Below, piece after piece: positions 18,289 to 26,899 of a DNA stretch of 64,000 bases. This DNA is from Mycobacterium neglectum. GTDB taxonomy: Bacteria; Actinomycetota; Actinomycetes; Mycobacteriales; Mycobacteriaceae. The translations under genes and the position numbers were made by a program. Positions within the stretch are counted from its first letter, which is position 1, and each line of letters opens with the position of its first letter. The stretch is from assembly GCF_002591975.1 (NCBI RefSeq), contig NZ_NVQE01000003.1, forward strand, positions 124,001-188,000, in the 5' to 3' direction. The notes under the pieces are model-generated. The model worked only from the letters and a program-made list of their open reading frames with translations. It was not told the DNA's origin and made no database searches.

Positions 18289-18727
18289 TAAGCCGCTCCG
18301 CGACCGCACGGGCCACGGCACCGAAGGCGCGCAGTTGTGCGGCCGGCATTCCGTCGAACACGGCGCTGCGGACCAACTCGACATGCCCCGGCGCCGCCAG
18401 CTCGAGGGCGGCCCGACCGCCGTCGGTGAGTTCGACGGTGGCACCGCGCCGGTCGTCATCGCTGCCCTGACGTATGACGAGACCGCGGCCACGCATCCGC
18501 CGCAGTTGATGCGACAACCGGCTCTGCTCCCACGCCAACGCCTCGCCGAGTTCGTTGATCCGCAACGCTCCGCGCTCGGACAACGCCACCAGCACGTCGT
18601 AATCCGACAGGGATAGTTCGCAGTCCTGCTGGAGTTGGCGGTGCATCGCCGTCTGCAGTCGGCTCGACATCGCCAGATAGTCGCGCCAGATCTCCTGCTG
18701 CTCTTCGGTCAGCCACACGGAATACAT
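18263..18727 (-). CDS. MarR-family regulator
   Basis: A 154-residue winged-helix regulator: RINELGEALAWEQSRLSHQL is the recognition helix region, followed by the wing RGLVIRQGSDDDRRGATVEL. It is divergent from the pirin gene with a 68-base gap containing an imperfect inverted repeat (GACAC at 18728-18732 and GTGTC at 18748-18752), a likely but unproven operator. Pirin and MarR genes paired this way often respond to oxidative or phenolic stress; that role is inferred. Its 3' end overlaps the alcohol dehydrogenase gene. Confidence 0.88.
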   Translation of the reverse strand: MYSVWLTEEQQEIWRDYLAMSSRLQTAMHRQLQQDCELSLSDYDVLVALSERGALRINELGEALAWEQSRLSHQLRRMRGRGLVIRQGSDDDRRGATVELTDGGRAALELAAPGHVELVRSAVFDGMPAAQLRAFGAVARAVAERLTTSPPHRT

Positions 18728-18795
18728 GACACATCATTCATGTTGTCGTGTCCAGTGTCCACCTCTAGGCTGGGCCACGAGCGAAAGGATCGCTT

Positions 18796-19557
18796 ATGAC
18801 CGCCCCGACCGTAGACGTCCGTCGCGCTGACGATCGCGCGAAGACCAAGATCGAATGGCTCGACTCCAAGCACTCGTTCTCATTCGGCGGTCACTACGAG
18901 CCCGACAACACCCACCACGGCCTGCTGCTGGTCAACAACGACGACATCGTGAGGCCGGGCACCGGGTTTGACACCCACCCCCATCGCGATATGGAGATCG
19001 TCACCTGGGTGTTGCGGGGGTCACTCGTCCACCAGGACTCGACCGGGCATTCGGGCGTGATCTATCCCGGCCTGGCACAGCGCATGTCGGCCGGGCGCGG
19101 AATCCTGCACTCGGAGAAGAACGACTCGTGGACGCTGACCGGCGAGCAATCCCACACCGAGCCAGTGCGTTTCGTGCAGATGTGGGTGGTTCCCGACGAG
19201 GCGGGCATCGAACCCGGATACCAGCAACTCGAGATCGACGATGAGTTGCTGCGTGGTCGGCTGGTGACCATCGCGTCCGGGATGCCCGAGCACAGCGATC
19301 AGGCCGCAATCACGATCCACAACAAGTACGCCGCGCTGCACGGTGCGCGCCTGCAGGCCGGCGACAGCATCGAGCTGCCATCCGCGCCGTATCTGCACCT
19401 GTTCGTACCGCGGGGTGAAGTCACCCTCGAGGGCGCGGGCCCGTTGCACGAGGGCGACGCCGTGCGGTTCACCGCGTCAGGCGGCCAGCGTGTCACCGCG
19501 ACCGAGCCCGCTGAAATACTTGTCTGGGAGATGCATGCGGGTTTGGCTGCGGCATAA
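18796..19557 (+). CDS. Pirin family protein (Rv0181c-like)
   Basis: A 253-residue bicupin. The metal site is FDTHPHRDMEIVTWVLRG with a later AGRGILHSEKN (His) and Glu in the pirin pattern. Pirins bind iron; some oxidise quercetin, others act as redox sensors. It corresponds in order to M. tuberculosis Rv0181c, next to sigG. It is divergent from marR, and its last 23 bases overlap the start of the lipoprotein gene downstream, so those two are co-transcribed. Confidence 0.9.
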   Translation: MTAPTVDVRRADDRAKTKIEWLDSKHSFSFGGHYEPDNTHHGLLLVNNDDIVRPGTGFDTHPHRDMEIVTWVLRGSLVHQDSTGHSGVIYPGLAQRMSAGRGILHSEKNDSWTLTGEQSHTEPVRFVQMWVVPDEAGIEPGYQQLEIDDELLRGRLVTIASGMPEHSDQAAITIHNKYAALHGARLQAGDSIELPSAPYLHLFVPRGEVTLEGAGPLHEGDAVRFTASGGQRVTATEPAEILVWEMHAGLAAA

Positions 19558-20836
19558 CCGAACTGGATTCTGCATTGCCGTCGCGGCGCTGCTGACGGCG
19601 TGTTCGGCGGCACCGACACCTGAGGCGCCGCCAACACCCGAGAGATCGGCGGCGCCGACGACCGAGACGGCCGCGGGACTGAGTCCGGTGGCGGTGCAGG
19701 TCGCTTACGACATGGCACAGGCGCCGTTCGACGAGCCCCGCCAAGCGTTGGTTCCGCCAGGGTGGACGTTGTCGGTGTGGGCGCGCATGTCCAAACCGAG
19801 GCTGGCGGCGTGGACTCCTGACGGCGCTCTCCTGATATCGGTACCCAGCACCGGCGAAGTCGTAGTCTTGCGCCCTACCGACGGCAGCCCCACGCAGGAC
19901 GTACTGCTCGAGGGTCTCGACCAGCCTCATGGGCTGGCCTTCGCCGGAGATTCGTTGTACGTCGCGGAAAGTGACCAGGTCGACGTCTACGACTACACCG
20001 AAGGTCGGGCGATCAATCGGCGCACCGTTGCCGGCGACCTGCCCGACGCGAACAGCCCGGACCTTCGCGGCGCCTATTCGCACGCGCTCAAGAGCGTCGC
20101 TGTCGGTGAGGACGGCGCCGTCTATTTCTCGATCGGATCCACGGGCAACATCTCCGCCGATGATCGCGATGCGAACCCGCCGCGCGCCACCATCATGCGG
20201 GTGCCACCCGGCGGCGGCACGGCAGAAGCGTTCGCAACCGGCGTCCGCAACGGCACCGGTCTGGCTGTCGCGCCCGATGGTTCGGTGTGGACCGCGGTCA
20301 ACAATCGCGACAATGTCGTCGACCCGGCAACTGGCAGACCCGATCCCGAATACGTCGACGAACATCCCCCGGAGTCGGTTGCCCGCCTGACGCCCGGACG
20401 CGAATTGGGCTGGCCCTACTGCAATCCCGATGGCGGCCCGGCGAATCTGCCGCTGATACGCGATGTGCAGACCAACGCCGACGGCAGCGAAATGGACTGC
20501 GAGGCACTGCCACCCATCGAGCAGAGCCTTGGCGCACACGCGGCACCGCTGGGAATGAGTTTTACCGACGCTGTGCTACCCGCGCCGTACGCCAGCGGGG
20601 CACTCATCGGCGTTCACGGATCATGGAACCGCGAGCCGCCCCGTGCGCCTGAGGTGTCGTATTTCGCCTGGCGGGACGGCGGATTGGGCGATCAGCAGAC
20701 GCTGGTCGGCGGATTCCAGTCCGAGGACGGCGCACGCTGGGGGCGTCCGGTGGCCGCGGTGGCGGGACCCGACGGCGCGGTCTACATCACCGATGATTAC
20801 GCCGACGCCGTGTACCGCCTGGCACCGCCGCGCTAA
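19535..20836 (+). CDS. Sorbosone/glucose dehydrogenase-like beta-propeller lipoprotein
   Basis: A 433-residue exported lipoprotein. The lipobox is ALLTAC (Cys23), followed by a Pro/Thr-rich linker and six-bladed propeller blades (DQPHGLAFAGDSLYVAESD, LKSVAVGEDGAVYFSIGS, VRNGTGLAVAPDGSVWTAVN, GPDGAVYITDDYADAVYRL). The fold is that of PQQ-type soluble sugar dehydrogenases (L-sorbosone dehydrogenase), but the catalytic His cannot be assigned by eye, so dehydrogenase activity is uncertain. ATG 19535 lies inside the pirin gene and gives a clean signal peptide. Its stop overlaps that of the convergent glsB-like gene. Confidence 0.8.
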   Translation: MRVWLRHNRTGFCIAVAALLTACSAAPTPEAPPTPERSAAPTTETAAGLSPVAVQVAYDMAQAPFDEPRQALVPPGWTLSVWARMSKPRLAAWTPDGALLISVPSTGEVVVLRPTDGSPTQDVLLEGLDQPHGLAFAGDSLYVAESDQVDVYDYTEGRAINRRTVAGDLPDANSPDLRGAYSHALKSVAVGEDGAVYFSIGSTGNISADDRDANPPRATIMRVPPGGGTAEAFATGVRNGTGLAVAPDGSVWTAVNNRDNVVDPATGRPDPEYVDEHPPESVARLTPGRELGWPYCNPDGGPANLPLIRDVQTNADGSEMDCEALPPIEQSLGAHAAPLGMSFTDAVLPAPYASGALIGVHGSWNREPPRAPEVSYFAWRDGGLGDQQTLVGGFQSEDGARWGRPVAAVAGPDGAVYITDDYADAVYRLAPPR

Positions 20837-21111
20837 CGGACCGGGTTGTTCTTGCGCCCCGTTATGCCGACGTAGACAGCGATCAACACGATCGCGATGA
20901 TGATGCCGACGAGGAACGGAATGACCTGCCACCCGCCGTTGGAGTTCGAGTATCCGAACTGGTAAGTCAGCCAGGAGCCGATGAAGGATCCGAGCGCGCC
21001 GAGCACGATCGTCATGATCACGCCGATGCTCTGCTTGCCGGGCATGATGAGACGCGCCAGCGCCCCGACGATCAGGCCGACGACGAGCGCGCTGAGAATG
21101 GTTCCGATCAT
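20833..21111 (-). CDS. GlsB/YeaQ/YmgE-family membrane protein
   Basis: A 92-residue inner-membrane protein with three predicted helices (SALVVGLIVGALARLI, MTIVLGALGSFIGSWL, IPFLVGIIIAIVLIAVYVGI), matching the transglycosylase-associated GlsB family by its RLIMPGKQ motif and Gly pattern. Homologues are stress-induced, with unknown biochemistry. It starts within the SRPBCC gene's stop (ATGA), forming a two-gene operon. Confidence 0.9.
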   Translation of the reverse strand: MIGTILSALVVGLIVGALARLIMPGKQSIGVIMTIVLGALGSFIGSWLTYQFGYSNSNGGWQVIPFLVGIIIAIVLIAVYVGITGRKNNPVR

Positions 21112-21557
21112 TTCTTCTCCTCGATGGGCAGCCGGTTGAGCACCGACGTCAACTGCTTCTCGGTGTCATTGGCCAGTTTTTCGAAGTACAGCTTCAGCAC
21201 CGGATTGAAAAGCGCGATCGGCCCGTGCATTTCGAGTTCGTTGCGGTAGGTGATCACCGAACCCGTGTTCGCGGCATCGACGTAGATCTTCTCGGTGGAT
21301 GTCGACGACTTGTTCTTTCCGACGAACACGAGATTGCCGGAGCCCAGACTTTCCAGGGTGTAGGTCAGTTCCGCCGTCACGCCCAGGATCTTCGAGACGT
21401 TGTGCCAGGTTGCGCCCTCGCCGATCGGGCCGCTGTCGGTGCGAGTGCACCGCTGAGTGCCCGGATCCCATTCGACGGCATTGCCGAAATCCTTGAGATA
21501 GTCGATGACCTGGTGAGGCATCGGGCTGACTGAGAATGTTCGCGAGACTGTTGGCAT
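21108..21557 (-). CDS. SRPBCC family protein
   Basis: A 149-residue helix-grip protein: PTVSRTFSVSPMPHQVIDYL and the FGNAVEWDPGTQ strand-turn are typical of the family, and FNPVLKLYFEKLANDTEKQL is the long C-terminal helix that closes the cavity. Likely binds a lipid or other hydrophobic molecule; the ligand is unknown. First gene of an operon with the GlsB-like gene. Confidence 0.8.
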   Translation of the reverse strand: MPTVSRTFSVSPMPHQVIDYLKDFGNAVEWDPGTQRCTRTDSGPIGEGATWHNVSKILGVTAELTYTLESLGSGNLVFVGKNKSSTSTEKIYVDAANTGSVITYRNELEMHGPIALFNPVLKLYFEKLANDTEKQLTSVLNRLPIEEKK

Positions 21558-21667
21558 TCGATGCGGTTACCCATTCTCGGTGTCAAATAACGCGCGAGGG
21601 TTTGCGGCAGATAGCCCAAACCGGAATTTTCGGGTGAAATCCGATTGTGATGCACTTGTTACGAAAG

Positions 21668-21695
21668 TTGACAGTGTTGCTGACGGGATTACTGT
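21668..21695 (+). promoter_or_regulatory. Candidate sigma-A-type promoter
   Basis: TTGACA at 21668-21673 and TACTGT at 21690-21695, spaced 16 bases, read toward the phosphodiester glycosidase gene. This would start transcription about 45 bases before its ATG, in the 190-base gap between divergent genes. Confidence 0.45.
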
Positions 21696-21747
21696 GGTTC
21701 GGGTCGGTACGTCGCCGGGAGGGACCACTTTGTCGATTCCAGTCACA

Positions 21748-22812
21748 ATGTTTCGGCGCTTTGCGGCATCGGCCGCGGCGCTCATGTTGTGCGCTGCGCT
21801 GTCGACGACCGCCGGGATCCCAAGCGCGGAAGCTCTCAGCGGTCGTGATCTCCTCGCCGGCGCCATCGCCAACACCCGCGGGTCCTATCTCGTGTACAAC
21901 TTCGGCGGCGGGCACCCCGCGCCGATGCTCAACGCCGGCGGCAACTGGTACGAAATGACCAACGGCGGACACTTGATGATCATCAAGTCGGCGTCGCAGC
22001 GGATCGCACCGCGACTGCTTGTCGACTCGCACAGCGGATATCAGGGCCGCTGCGAGCGCGACCCGCGAGCACGGACCGGCGAGGGACTATGGCAGGCATC
22101 CGAGGTGTTCTCGCCGCTGCAGGCATGGCAGGCGCTGGGTCAGCCGACCATCGCGATCAACGCCAACTTCTTCGATGTTCGCGGACAGCAGGGTGGCTCG
22201 TGGAAGTCGACCGGCTGCAGTTCGCCGCTCGGCGCCTACGTCGACAACACCCGCGGGCAGGGACGCGCCAATGCCGCAGTGACCGGCACGCTGGCGTACG
22301 CGGGTAAGCAGGGGCTGTCGGGCGGAAATGAGCACTGGAAGGCGCTGTCCACGATGGTGATTCCGGTCGCGGGCGCTCCCTATGTCGTGCCTCCGAAGAG
22401 CCCGGACGACTACGACGCGGCTTCGCCAGTCATCCAGGGCCTCATCGACCGCAACGTTCGATTCGTCGCGGTCGCGGGCATCGGGTTGTTGTCGCCCGAC
22501 GACACCGGCCAGCTCAACGACGGCGGGCCGAGCGCCGCCCGCACCGCCCTCGCGTACGCGAAGGGCAAGGACGAGATGTACGTCTTCCAGGGCGGCAGCT
22601 ACACGCCGGATCAGATCCAGGATCTGTTCCGTGGCCTCGGCAGCGATTCCGCGGTGTTGCTCGACGGCGGCGGGTCGTCGGCGATCGTGCTGCGCCGCGA
22701 CACCGGCGGCATGTGGTCGGGTGCCGGTGTGCCGGACGGCAACTGCGACACCCGTCAGGTGTTGTGCGACTCGCGCGAGCGTGCGTTGCCGGCCTGGCTG
22801 GCGTTCAACTAG
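21748..22812 (+). CDS. Secreted phosphodiester glycosidase (NAGPA/DUF2233) family protein
   Basis: A 354-residue exported protein with an N-terminal signal peptide (MFRRFAASAAALMLCAALS ... AEA). The C-terminal two thirds show the phosphodiester glycosidase fold: INANFFD, an FQGGSYTPDQIQDLFRGLG helix and the active-region hallmark VLLDGGGSSAIV. Family members remove sugar phosphodiester caps or act on cell-wall polymers; the mycobacterial substrate is unknown. ATG 21748 is preferred to upstream in-frame starts because it alone begins a signal peptide and leaves room for a promoter. Convergent with the fructosamine kinase gene, overlapping by 4 bases. Confidence 0.82.
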   Translation: MFRRFAASAAALMLCAALSTTAGIPSAEALSGRDLLAGAIANTRGSYLVYNFGGGHPAPMLNAGGNWYEMTNGGHLMIIKSASQRIAPRLLVDSHSGYQGRCERDPRARTGEGLWQASEVFSPLQAWQALGQPTIAINANFFDVRGQQGGSWKSTGCSSPLGAYVDNTRGQGRANAAVTGTLAYAGKQGLSGGNEHWKALSTMVIPVAGAPYVVPPKSPDDYDAASPVIQGLIDRNVRFVAVAGIGLLSPDDTGQLNDGGPSAARTALAYAKGKDEMYVFQGGSYTPDQIQDLFRGLGSDSAVLLDGGGSSAIVLRRDTGGMWSGAGVPDGNCDTRQVLCDSRERALPAWLAFN

Positions 22813-23582
22813 CGCACGGCCTCCAGCGCGGAGCGAGCCGCCGCCCCGGTCTGACTCGAGTAGCTGCCGCCGAACAACACGACATGGGCCAGTAGCGGAT
22901 AGAGCTGATGCAGGCCGACCCGGTTGCGCCATCCGTCCCGCAGCCGATGCTGGGATTCATATCCATCGACGACGGCATCCAAGTGCGGGCAGCCGAACAA
23001 GGCCAGCATCGCGAGATCGGTCTCGCGGTGGCCACCCTGCGCCGCGGGGTCGATCAGGACGACACCGGCGGGTGTCCACATCACATTGCCGCTCCACAGG
23101 TCGCCGTGCAGACGGGCGGGCGGGTCGTCGTCGTCGAAGCGTCCGGCTTCGCAGTGCGCTATCACCGCATCGACGGCGTCGCGGGTTTCGGCGCTGAGCC
23201 GATCCGCGGCACGTGCGGCCATCGGCGACAATCGCGCGCGGGCGTAGAACATCCCCCAGGTGTCGTAACCGGCCAGCGACATCGGAAGTGGATGGTGCAA
23301 CGGCCCGAAGAACCCGTCCCCCGCCCACCCGGCGGGCCCAGCGCCGAATGCGTCGGCACCCGTAGCGTGGGTGCGTGCCAGCCGGCGACCGAATTCGTGT
23401 GCGGCGGCGCGCTCGGGGCGCACGGTGTCGAGCCGGCCCAACGTGAGTCGCGTGTCGTCGTGGTCGATGACCTCCGCACACGGCACTCCCCCGACAGCAG
23501 CCGAAAGCCATTGCAGTCCAGCCGCTTCGCAGGCGAAGAAGCCTATCGGCGCCCGAGGATTGCGCTTGACGAAGGTCGACAT
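22809..23582 (-). CDS. Fructosamine kinase family protein
   Basis: A 257-residue kinase-fold protein. Key motifs are RLHGDLWSGNVMW (catalytic HGD loop) and VLIDPAAQGGHRETDLAML (metal-binding DPA). Family members phosphorylate glycated amines so that they decompose, a protein-deglycation step in the cytoplasm. The next gene downstream in reading order is none on this strand; the SDR gene upstream ends 2 bases before its start, so they may be co-transcribed. Confidence 0.9.
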   Translation of the reverse strand: MSTFVKRNPRAPIGFFACEAAGLQWLSAAVGGVPCAEVIDHDDTRLTLGRLDTVRPERAAAHEFGRRLARTHATGADAFGAGPAGWAGDGFFGPLHHPLPMSLAGYDTWGMFYARARLSPMAARAADRLSAETRDAVDAVIAHCEAGRFDDDDPPARLHGDLWSGNVMWTPAGVVLIDPAAQGGHRETDLAMLALFGCPHLDAVVDGYESQHRLRDGWRNRVGLHQLYPLLAHVVLFGGSYSSQTGAAARSALEAVR

Positions 23583-23583
23583 C

Positions 23584-24414
23584 TTACGGTTGGCCGGACA
23601 CCTTCCGCAGCGCGATGTCGCGCAACTTCGTCGGCATGACGGACATCAACGCGACCTGAGCCCTAGGGCCGAGGCCGACGATGTAGCGGGCGCGTGGTCG
23701 CTTGGCGGTGAGCGCCTCTTCGACAACGGCGGATACCTTTTCCGTCGGAACGGCCAACTTCTGCGACATTGGGATCATCTTCTTGAATCCAGCAATATGC
23801 TTGGCATAGAGGCCGCGGTGTTCGGCGCTCAGACCCGCCTCCAGATCCTCCACCATGGTGTCCGCGGTGCGCCACATGTCCGTGTCGGTCTGCGCGGGCT
23901 CGACGACGACGACGCGAATCTTCCAGGGGGTCAGTTCCATTCGCAGCGCGTCGGCAGCGGCCTCCAGCGCGAACTTGCTCGCCGCGTACGCACCGACCAG
24001 GGGCATGGACATACGCCCGTTGACGCTGGAGATGAAGACGATGCGCCCCCGGGACTTGCGCAACCGCGGCAGCACCGCACGGGTTACGGCGAGCGCACCG
24101 ATGACGTTGATTTCCAACTGTTTTCGCCACTCGTCGGAGCTCAGCGTCTCCATCGCCCCGCCGACGGCGATACCGGCGTTGTTGACGATCGCGTCCAGCC
24201 CGTCGGGCAACGACCCCTCCAGCGCCGTGATGTCGTCAGCAGAGGTGACATCGAGGATCACCGAGGAGACCCGTTGCGGAGCGAGCTTCGTCACGGCATC
24301 GGCATCCTGCTGGCTGCGGACCCCGGCGATGACATCCCAGCCGCGCGCAGCCAGATGCTCGACGATACCTTTGCCGATACCCCGTGAAGCGCCGGTGACG
24401 AGTGCAGTTGGCAT
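23584..24414 (-). CDS. SDR-family oxidoreductase
   Basis: A 276-residue short-chain dehydrogenase. The cofactor motif is TGASRGIGKG, the NNAG motif is at about residue 84, and the catalytic centre is SSVNGRMSMPLVGAYAASK with Ser, Tyr and Lys in place. Arg in SRGIG and VRSQQD suggests NADP preference. Substrate unknown. Probably co-transcribed with the fructosamine kinase gene. Confidence 0.9.
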   Translation of the reverse strand: MPTALVTGASRGIGKGIVEHLAARGWDVIAGVRSQQDADAVTKLAPQRVSSVILDVTSADDITALEGSLPDGLDAIVNNAGIAVGGAMETLSSDEWRKQLEINVIGALAVTRAVLPRLRKSRGRIVFISSVNGRMSMPLVGAYAASKFALEAAADALRMELTPWKIRVVVVEPAQTDTDMWRTADTMVEDLEAGLSAEHRGLYAKHIAGFKKMIPMSQKLAVPTEKVSAVVEEALTAKRPRARYIVGLGPRAQVALMSVMPTKLRDIALRKVSGQP

Positions 24415-24453
24415 ACGCCGAGACTAGTCACTCCAGCGAGCGATGCCGGCGGC

Positions 24454-24741
24454 TCAACAAAGCTCCCATTCGGCGGCGCTGACAATCTCGAGCGCAGCGT
24501 TGGGCGAGACCACCAGGTCATTCATCACCATCGTGGTCCTGGCGGGTGACAGCGCGCCGCTTTGTTCGGCTGCGCACACCCGGTGCCCCTCGGCAAGCAG
24601 CTGTTGCGGTGTCAGGAACTCGTACCGGTCCTGCAACCTGTTCAAGTACTCGGTTTCGCCCGCCGCTGCCGACGGCGCAGACAGCACCGCAGCGGCGACC
24701 AGAGCCGATATCACGCCAACTGATCGGATCACCCGGATCAC
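24454..24741 (-). CDS. Secreted DUF732-type protein
   Basis: A 95-residue exported protein with a signal peptide (MIRVIRSVGVISALVAAAVL to AAA) and a mature domain with the YLNRLQDRYEFLTPQQLLAE start and GHRVCAAEQSG of the DUF732 family, plus a terminal Cys that can pair with the one in HRVC. Function unknown; the family is widespread in mycobacterial secretomes. Stands alone between the SDR gene and the small hydrolase. Confidence 0.8.
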   Translation of the reverse strand: MIRVIRSVGVISALVAAAVLSAPSAAAGETEYLNRLQDRYEFLTPQQLLAEGHRVCAAEQSGALSPARTTMVMNDLVVSPNAALEIVSAAEWELC

Positions 24742-24807
24742 CTCCGCAAACGGGAGTTTCCACCCTCAGCCGCCTCCAAACACCCATTTTCCCGATGTTT
24801 GAAAACG

Positions 24808-25392
24808 CTAGGAAATTTGCTCTTCGACGAATTGCGCGGTCCGTCGGTGCCAGAGGCGCCAATGGCTGAGCAGATTGTGGCCGGCGTCGGGTACACCGAC
24901 CCATTCCGCATCGACGCCTCGGTTGGCGGCCCGCCGGGTTTGCTCCTGTGACGCCCGAGGATCGGTGCGTGTGTCGGCCGTGCCGTGCAGCACGAGCAGT
25001 CGACAACTGGCAGGTACCAACTCGCTGTCGTTGCGCGGCCACCACGGTGCCAATGCCACCACGCCGCCGACATCTGAGCCGGCGCTCAGGTGCGCCGCCA
25101 CCCGACCCCCCATCGAATGGCCCACGAGCACCAGCCTGCGCGGGTCGACGTCGCTGAGCATGCGGTCAAGCGCACCGCGGGCGTCGCGCAAGGCGTCGCG
25201 CTGCGGACCGTTCCATCCACGAAGCCGGTATTGCACGCAACTCACGCGGACGCCGCTGCCGAGCCTGGCCCGAAGTGCGGCCGCCAACCAGACCATCCGC
25301 AGGTTGGCCGGCTGCCACACCCGAAATACCTCGTCGCTGTGCGGCCTGCCACCGGGCAGGACCAAGACACCGCCACGCCGTCCCTCACTCAC
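24808..25392 (-). CDS. Small alpha/beta hydrolase
   Basis: A 194-residue hydrolase. The nucleophile elbow is LVGHSMGGRVAAHL; Asp lies in LHGTADTRTDP and His in PDAGHNLLSHW, so the triad is complete. The N-terminal LVLPGGRPHSDEV is the oxyanion strand. No signal peptide. Its start overlaps the DUF1275 gene by 8 bases, which places it at the tail of the transcript leaving the mce1 locus. Substrate unknown. Confidence 0.83.
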   Translation of the reverse strand: MSEGRRGGVLVLPGGRPHSDEVFRVWQPANLRMVWLAAALRARLGSGVRVSCVQYRLRGWNGPQRDALRDARGALDRMLSDVDPRRLVLVGHSMGGRVAAHLSAGSDVGGVVALAPWWPRNDSELVPASCRLLVLHGTADTRTDPRASQEQTRRAANRGVDAEWVGVPDAGHNLLSHWRLWHRRTAQFVEEQIS

Positions 25393-26059
25393 GGGCGCCG
25401 AACCAGAAGATGGCCGCGCTGCACGCCACCACGGCGGCGGCGAGTCCGATCACGGGAGCGACCGCGAACCGTGTCAACGTCGCGCCGAGGGTCGCGCCGG
25501 CGACGATCGTGAATACGACGCTGTAGCGCAGCTTTTCGCGATCACCGGAACCACCTGCCAGCCGGCTGTCGAAGCCGATGCCGGAGATCGTGGTGGTCAG
25601 GACGGTGGTGGACAGCTCCTGGATGCCGAACTGCCGTGCCGTGGAGTTCTGAATCCCGAACGTGACGGCCAGCCCTGCGATCAGGATCAGCTTCGTGTGG
25701 TCCCGGTAGTCGAGGACGCCGGCGCCGGCGAGGATCGACAGCGTCACGAGCATGACGACCTCGAGTGAGAGGGTGATGCCGAGCCAGCGACGAACCTCGC
25801 GATCGAGGTGCCGGGCCAGTCGGCCGCCGAGTACCGCACCGGCGATGAAGCAGATCAGCGAAACGAGCGCGGCGGTCACGTCCACGACGGTGCGTGGCGC
25901 GAGCCAGAGGCCGAGGAATATGACATTGCCCGTCATGTTCGCGACGAACACGTGGCCGAGTTCCAGCACGCTGACGGCGTCGACGAGGCCGGTCGCGAAC
26001 GTCAACAGCAGCAGCGCGACGTGAGTCAGGCGGCCCGATACCGGTGATTCGGCGGCCAC
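25385..26059 (-). CDS. DUF1275 (YoaK-like) membrane protein
   Basis: A 224-residue protein with about six hydrophobic segments and the DUF1275 marks ATGLVDAVSVLELGHVFVAN, MTGNVIFLG and FGIQNSTARQFGIQEL. Family function is unknown. It starts 21 bases after the last Mce-associated gene and overlaps the small hydrolase, so it may be an extension of the mce1 operon; this neighbour is not in the M. tuberculosis mce1 order I know. Confidence 0.88.
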   Translation of the reverse strand: MAAESPVSGRLTHVALLLLTFATGLVDAVSVLELGHVFVANMTGNVIFLGLWLAPRTVVDVTAALVSLICFIAGAVLGGRLARHLDREVRRWLGITLSLEVVMLVTLSILAGAGVLDYRDHTKLILIAGLAVTFGIQNSTARQFGIQELSTTVLTTTISGIGFDSRLAGGSGDREKLRYSVVFTIVAGATLGATLTRFAVAPVIGLAAAVVACSAAIFWFGARE

Positions 26060-26080
26060 GGTCTGCGATGGTCCGTCCTA

Positions 26081-26899
26081 CTACAACTGCGGCGTGAGAT
26101 CGAATGACGTCACGGTATCCATCTTGGTGATCAACCACTTCGCGTGATCGCGCTCCATCGTCAGTCGATACGACAGATAACGAAGCGACGGGATGTTCTT
26201 CGTCACCGGGCTGGTGGCCACCGAGTTGGTGTAGACCAGCGCAGTGGCCTCGTTGGCCGAAAGCGATTCCACTGCCGCGCCCACCACCTCGGTGGTGTTG
26301 GTGACCTGGGCCTGCTTGTTGGGTGCGACTATCGCGTCGATGTACTTGCGGTACTCGTTGGCGAAGTCGCCACCCAGAAAGACCTCGGCGCGATCCGGCA
26401 GGGCCTCCATGTTGTCGGGGGTGTACGTCCACAGTGTTGAGATGGCGCTGGCCGCCGTGCGTGCGACGTCGAGCTTTGTGTCGACGGCTGCGCGTTCGGC
26501 CAGCACGGGCTGCACCGTTGCGCCCGCGAAGGCGGCGGCCGCCACGAAGAGAGCCCCGGCCGCGGTGGCGGCGATGAGCAGGCGCTTGCCTGCCGGCTGA
26601 TGCGGAACCAGTATCCGATCCTCTGCGGGTTCGTCGTCTTCAGCTGGTTCGGCCGGTTCGGCGGGTTCGGGTGGCTCCTCCGCGACGGGCACGTCCGCCT
26701 TCGGGGCGCGTCGCGACTTGCCGACGGGAGTGCGCGGCGTCGGCTCTGACGCCTCAGTCGACTCCACGGGGCTCTCGGTAACCGCTTCAGGCTCAGCGGT
26801 TTTCGGACGGCGCCGCAGCGAGAACCGGCGGCGCGCCGGCTGAGCCGGCAATTCAGCTCGGGGTGTCAGATCACCTGGATCAGCTGGCTGATCTTCCAC
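26081..26899 (-). CDS. Mce-associated protein, Mam1D-like
   Basis: A 272-residue membrane-anchored protein. The cytoplasmic N-terminus is charged and Pro/Glu-rich (about 115 residues, with PEPAEPAEPAEDDEPAED), one helix follows (RLLIAATAAGALFVAAAAFA), then a periplasmic NTF2-like domain (ISTLWTYTPDNMEALPDRAE, ending TKMDTVTSFDLTPQL). This fits the last mam gene of the mce1 locus (Rv0178). GTG 26899 overlaps the previous gene by 34 bases and is the only plausible start. Mam proteins are thought to stabilise the Mce importer. Confidence 0.78.
   Translation of the reverse strand: MEDQPADPGDLTPRAELPAQPARRRFSLRRRPKTAEPEAVTESPVESTEASEPTPRTPVGKSRRAPKADVPVAEEPPEPAEPAEPAEDDEPAEDRILVPHQPAGKRLLIAATAAGALFVAAAAFAGATVQPVLAERAAVDTKLDVARTAASAISTLWTYTPDNMEALPDRAEVFLGGDFANEYRKYIDAIVAPNKQAQVTNTTEVVGAAVESLSANEATALVYTNSVATSPVTKNIPSLRYLSYRLTMERDHAKWLITKMDTVTSFDLTPQL

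Noticed and set aside
18728..18752. GACAC-N15-GTGTC inverted repeat between marR and pirin genes
   Set aside because: Short arms with a long spacer; noted in the gene entries as possible but not called as a separate site.
21580..21747. Upstream extension of the phosphodiester glycosidase gene
   Set aside because: It would place 56 unconserved residues before a clear signal peptide and cover the candidate promoter.
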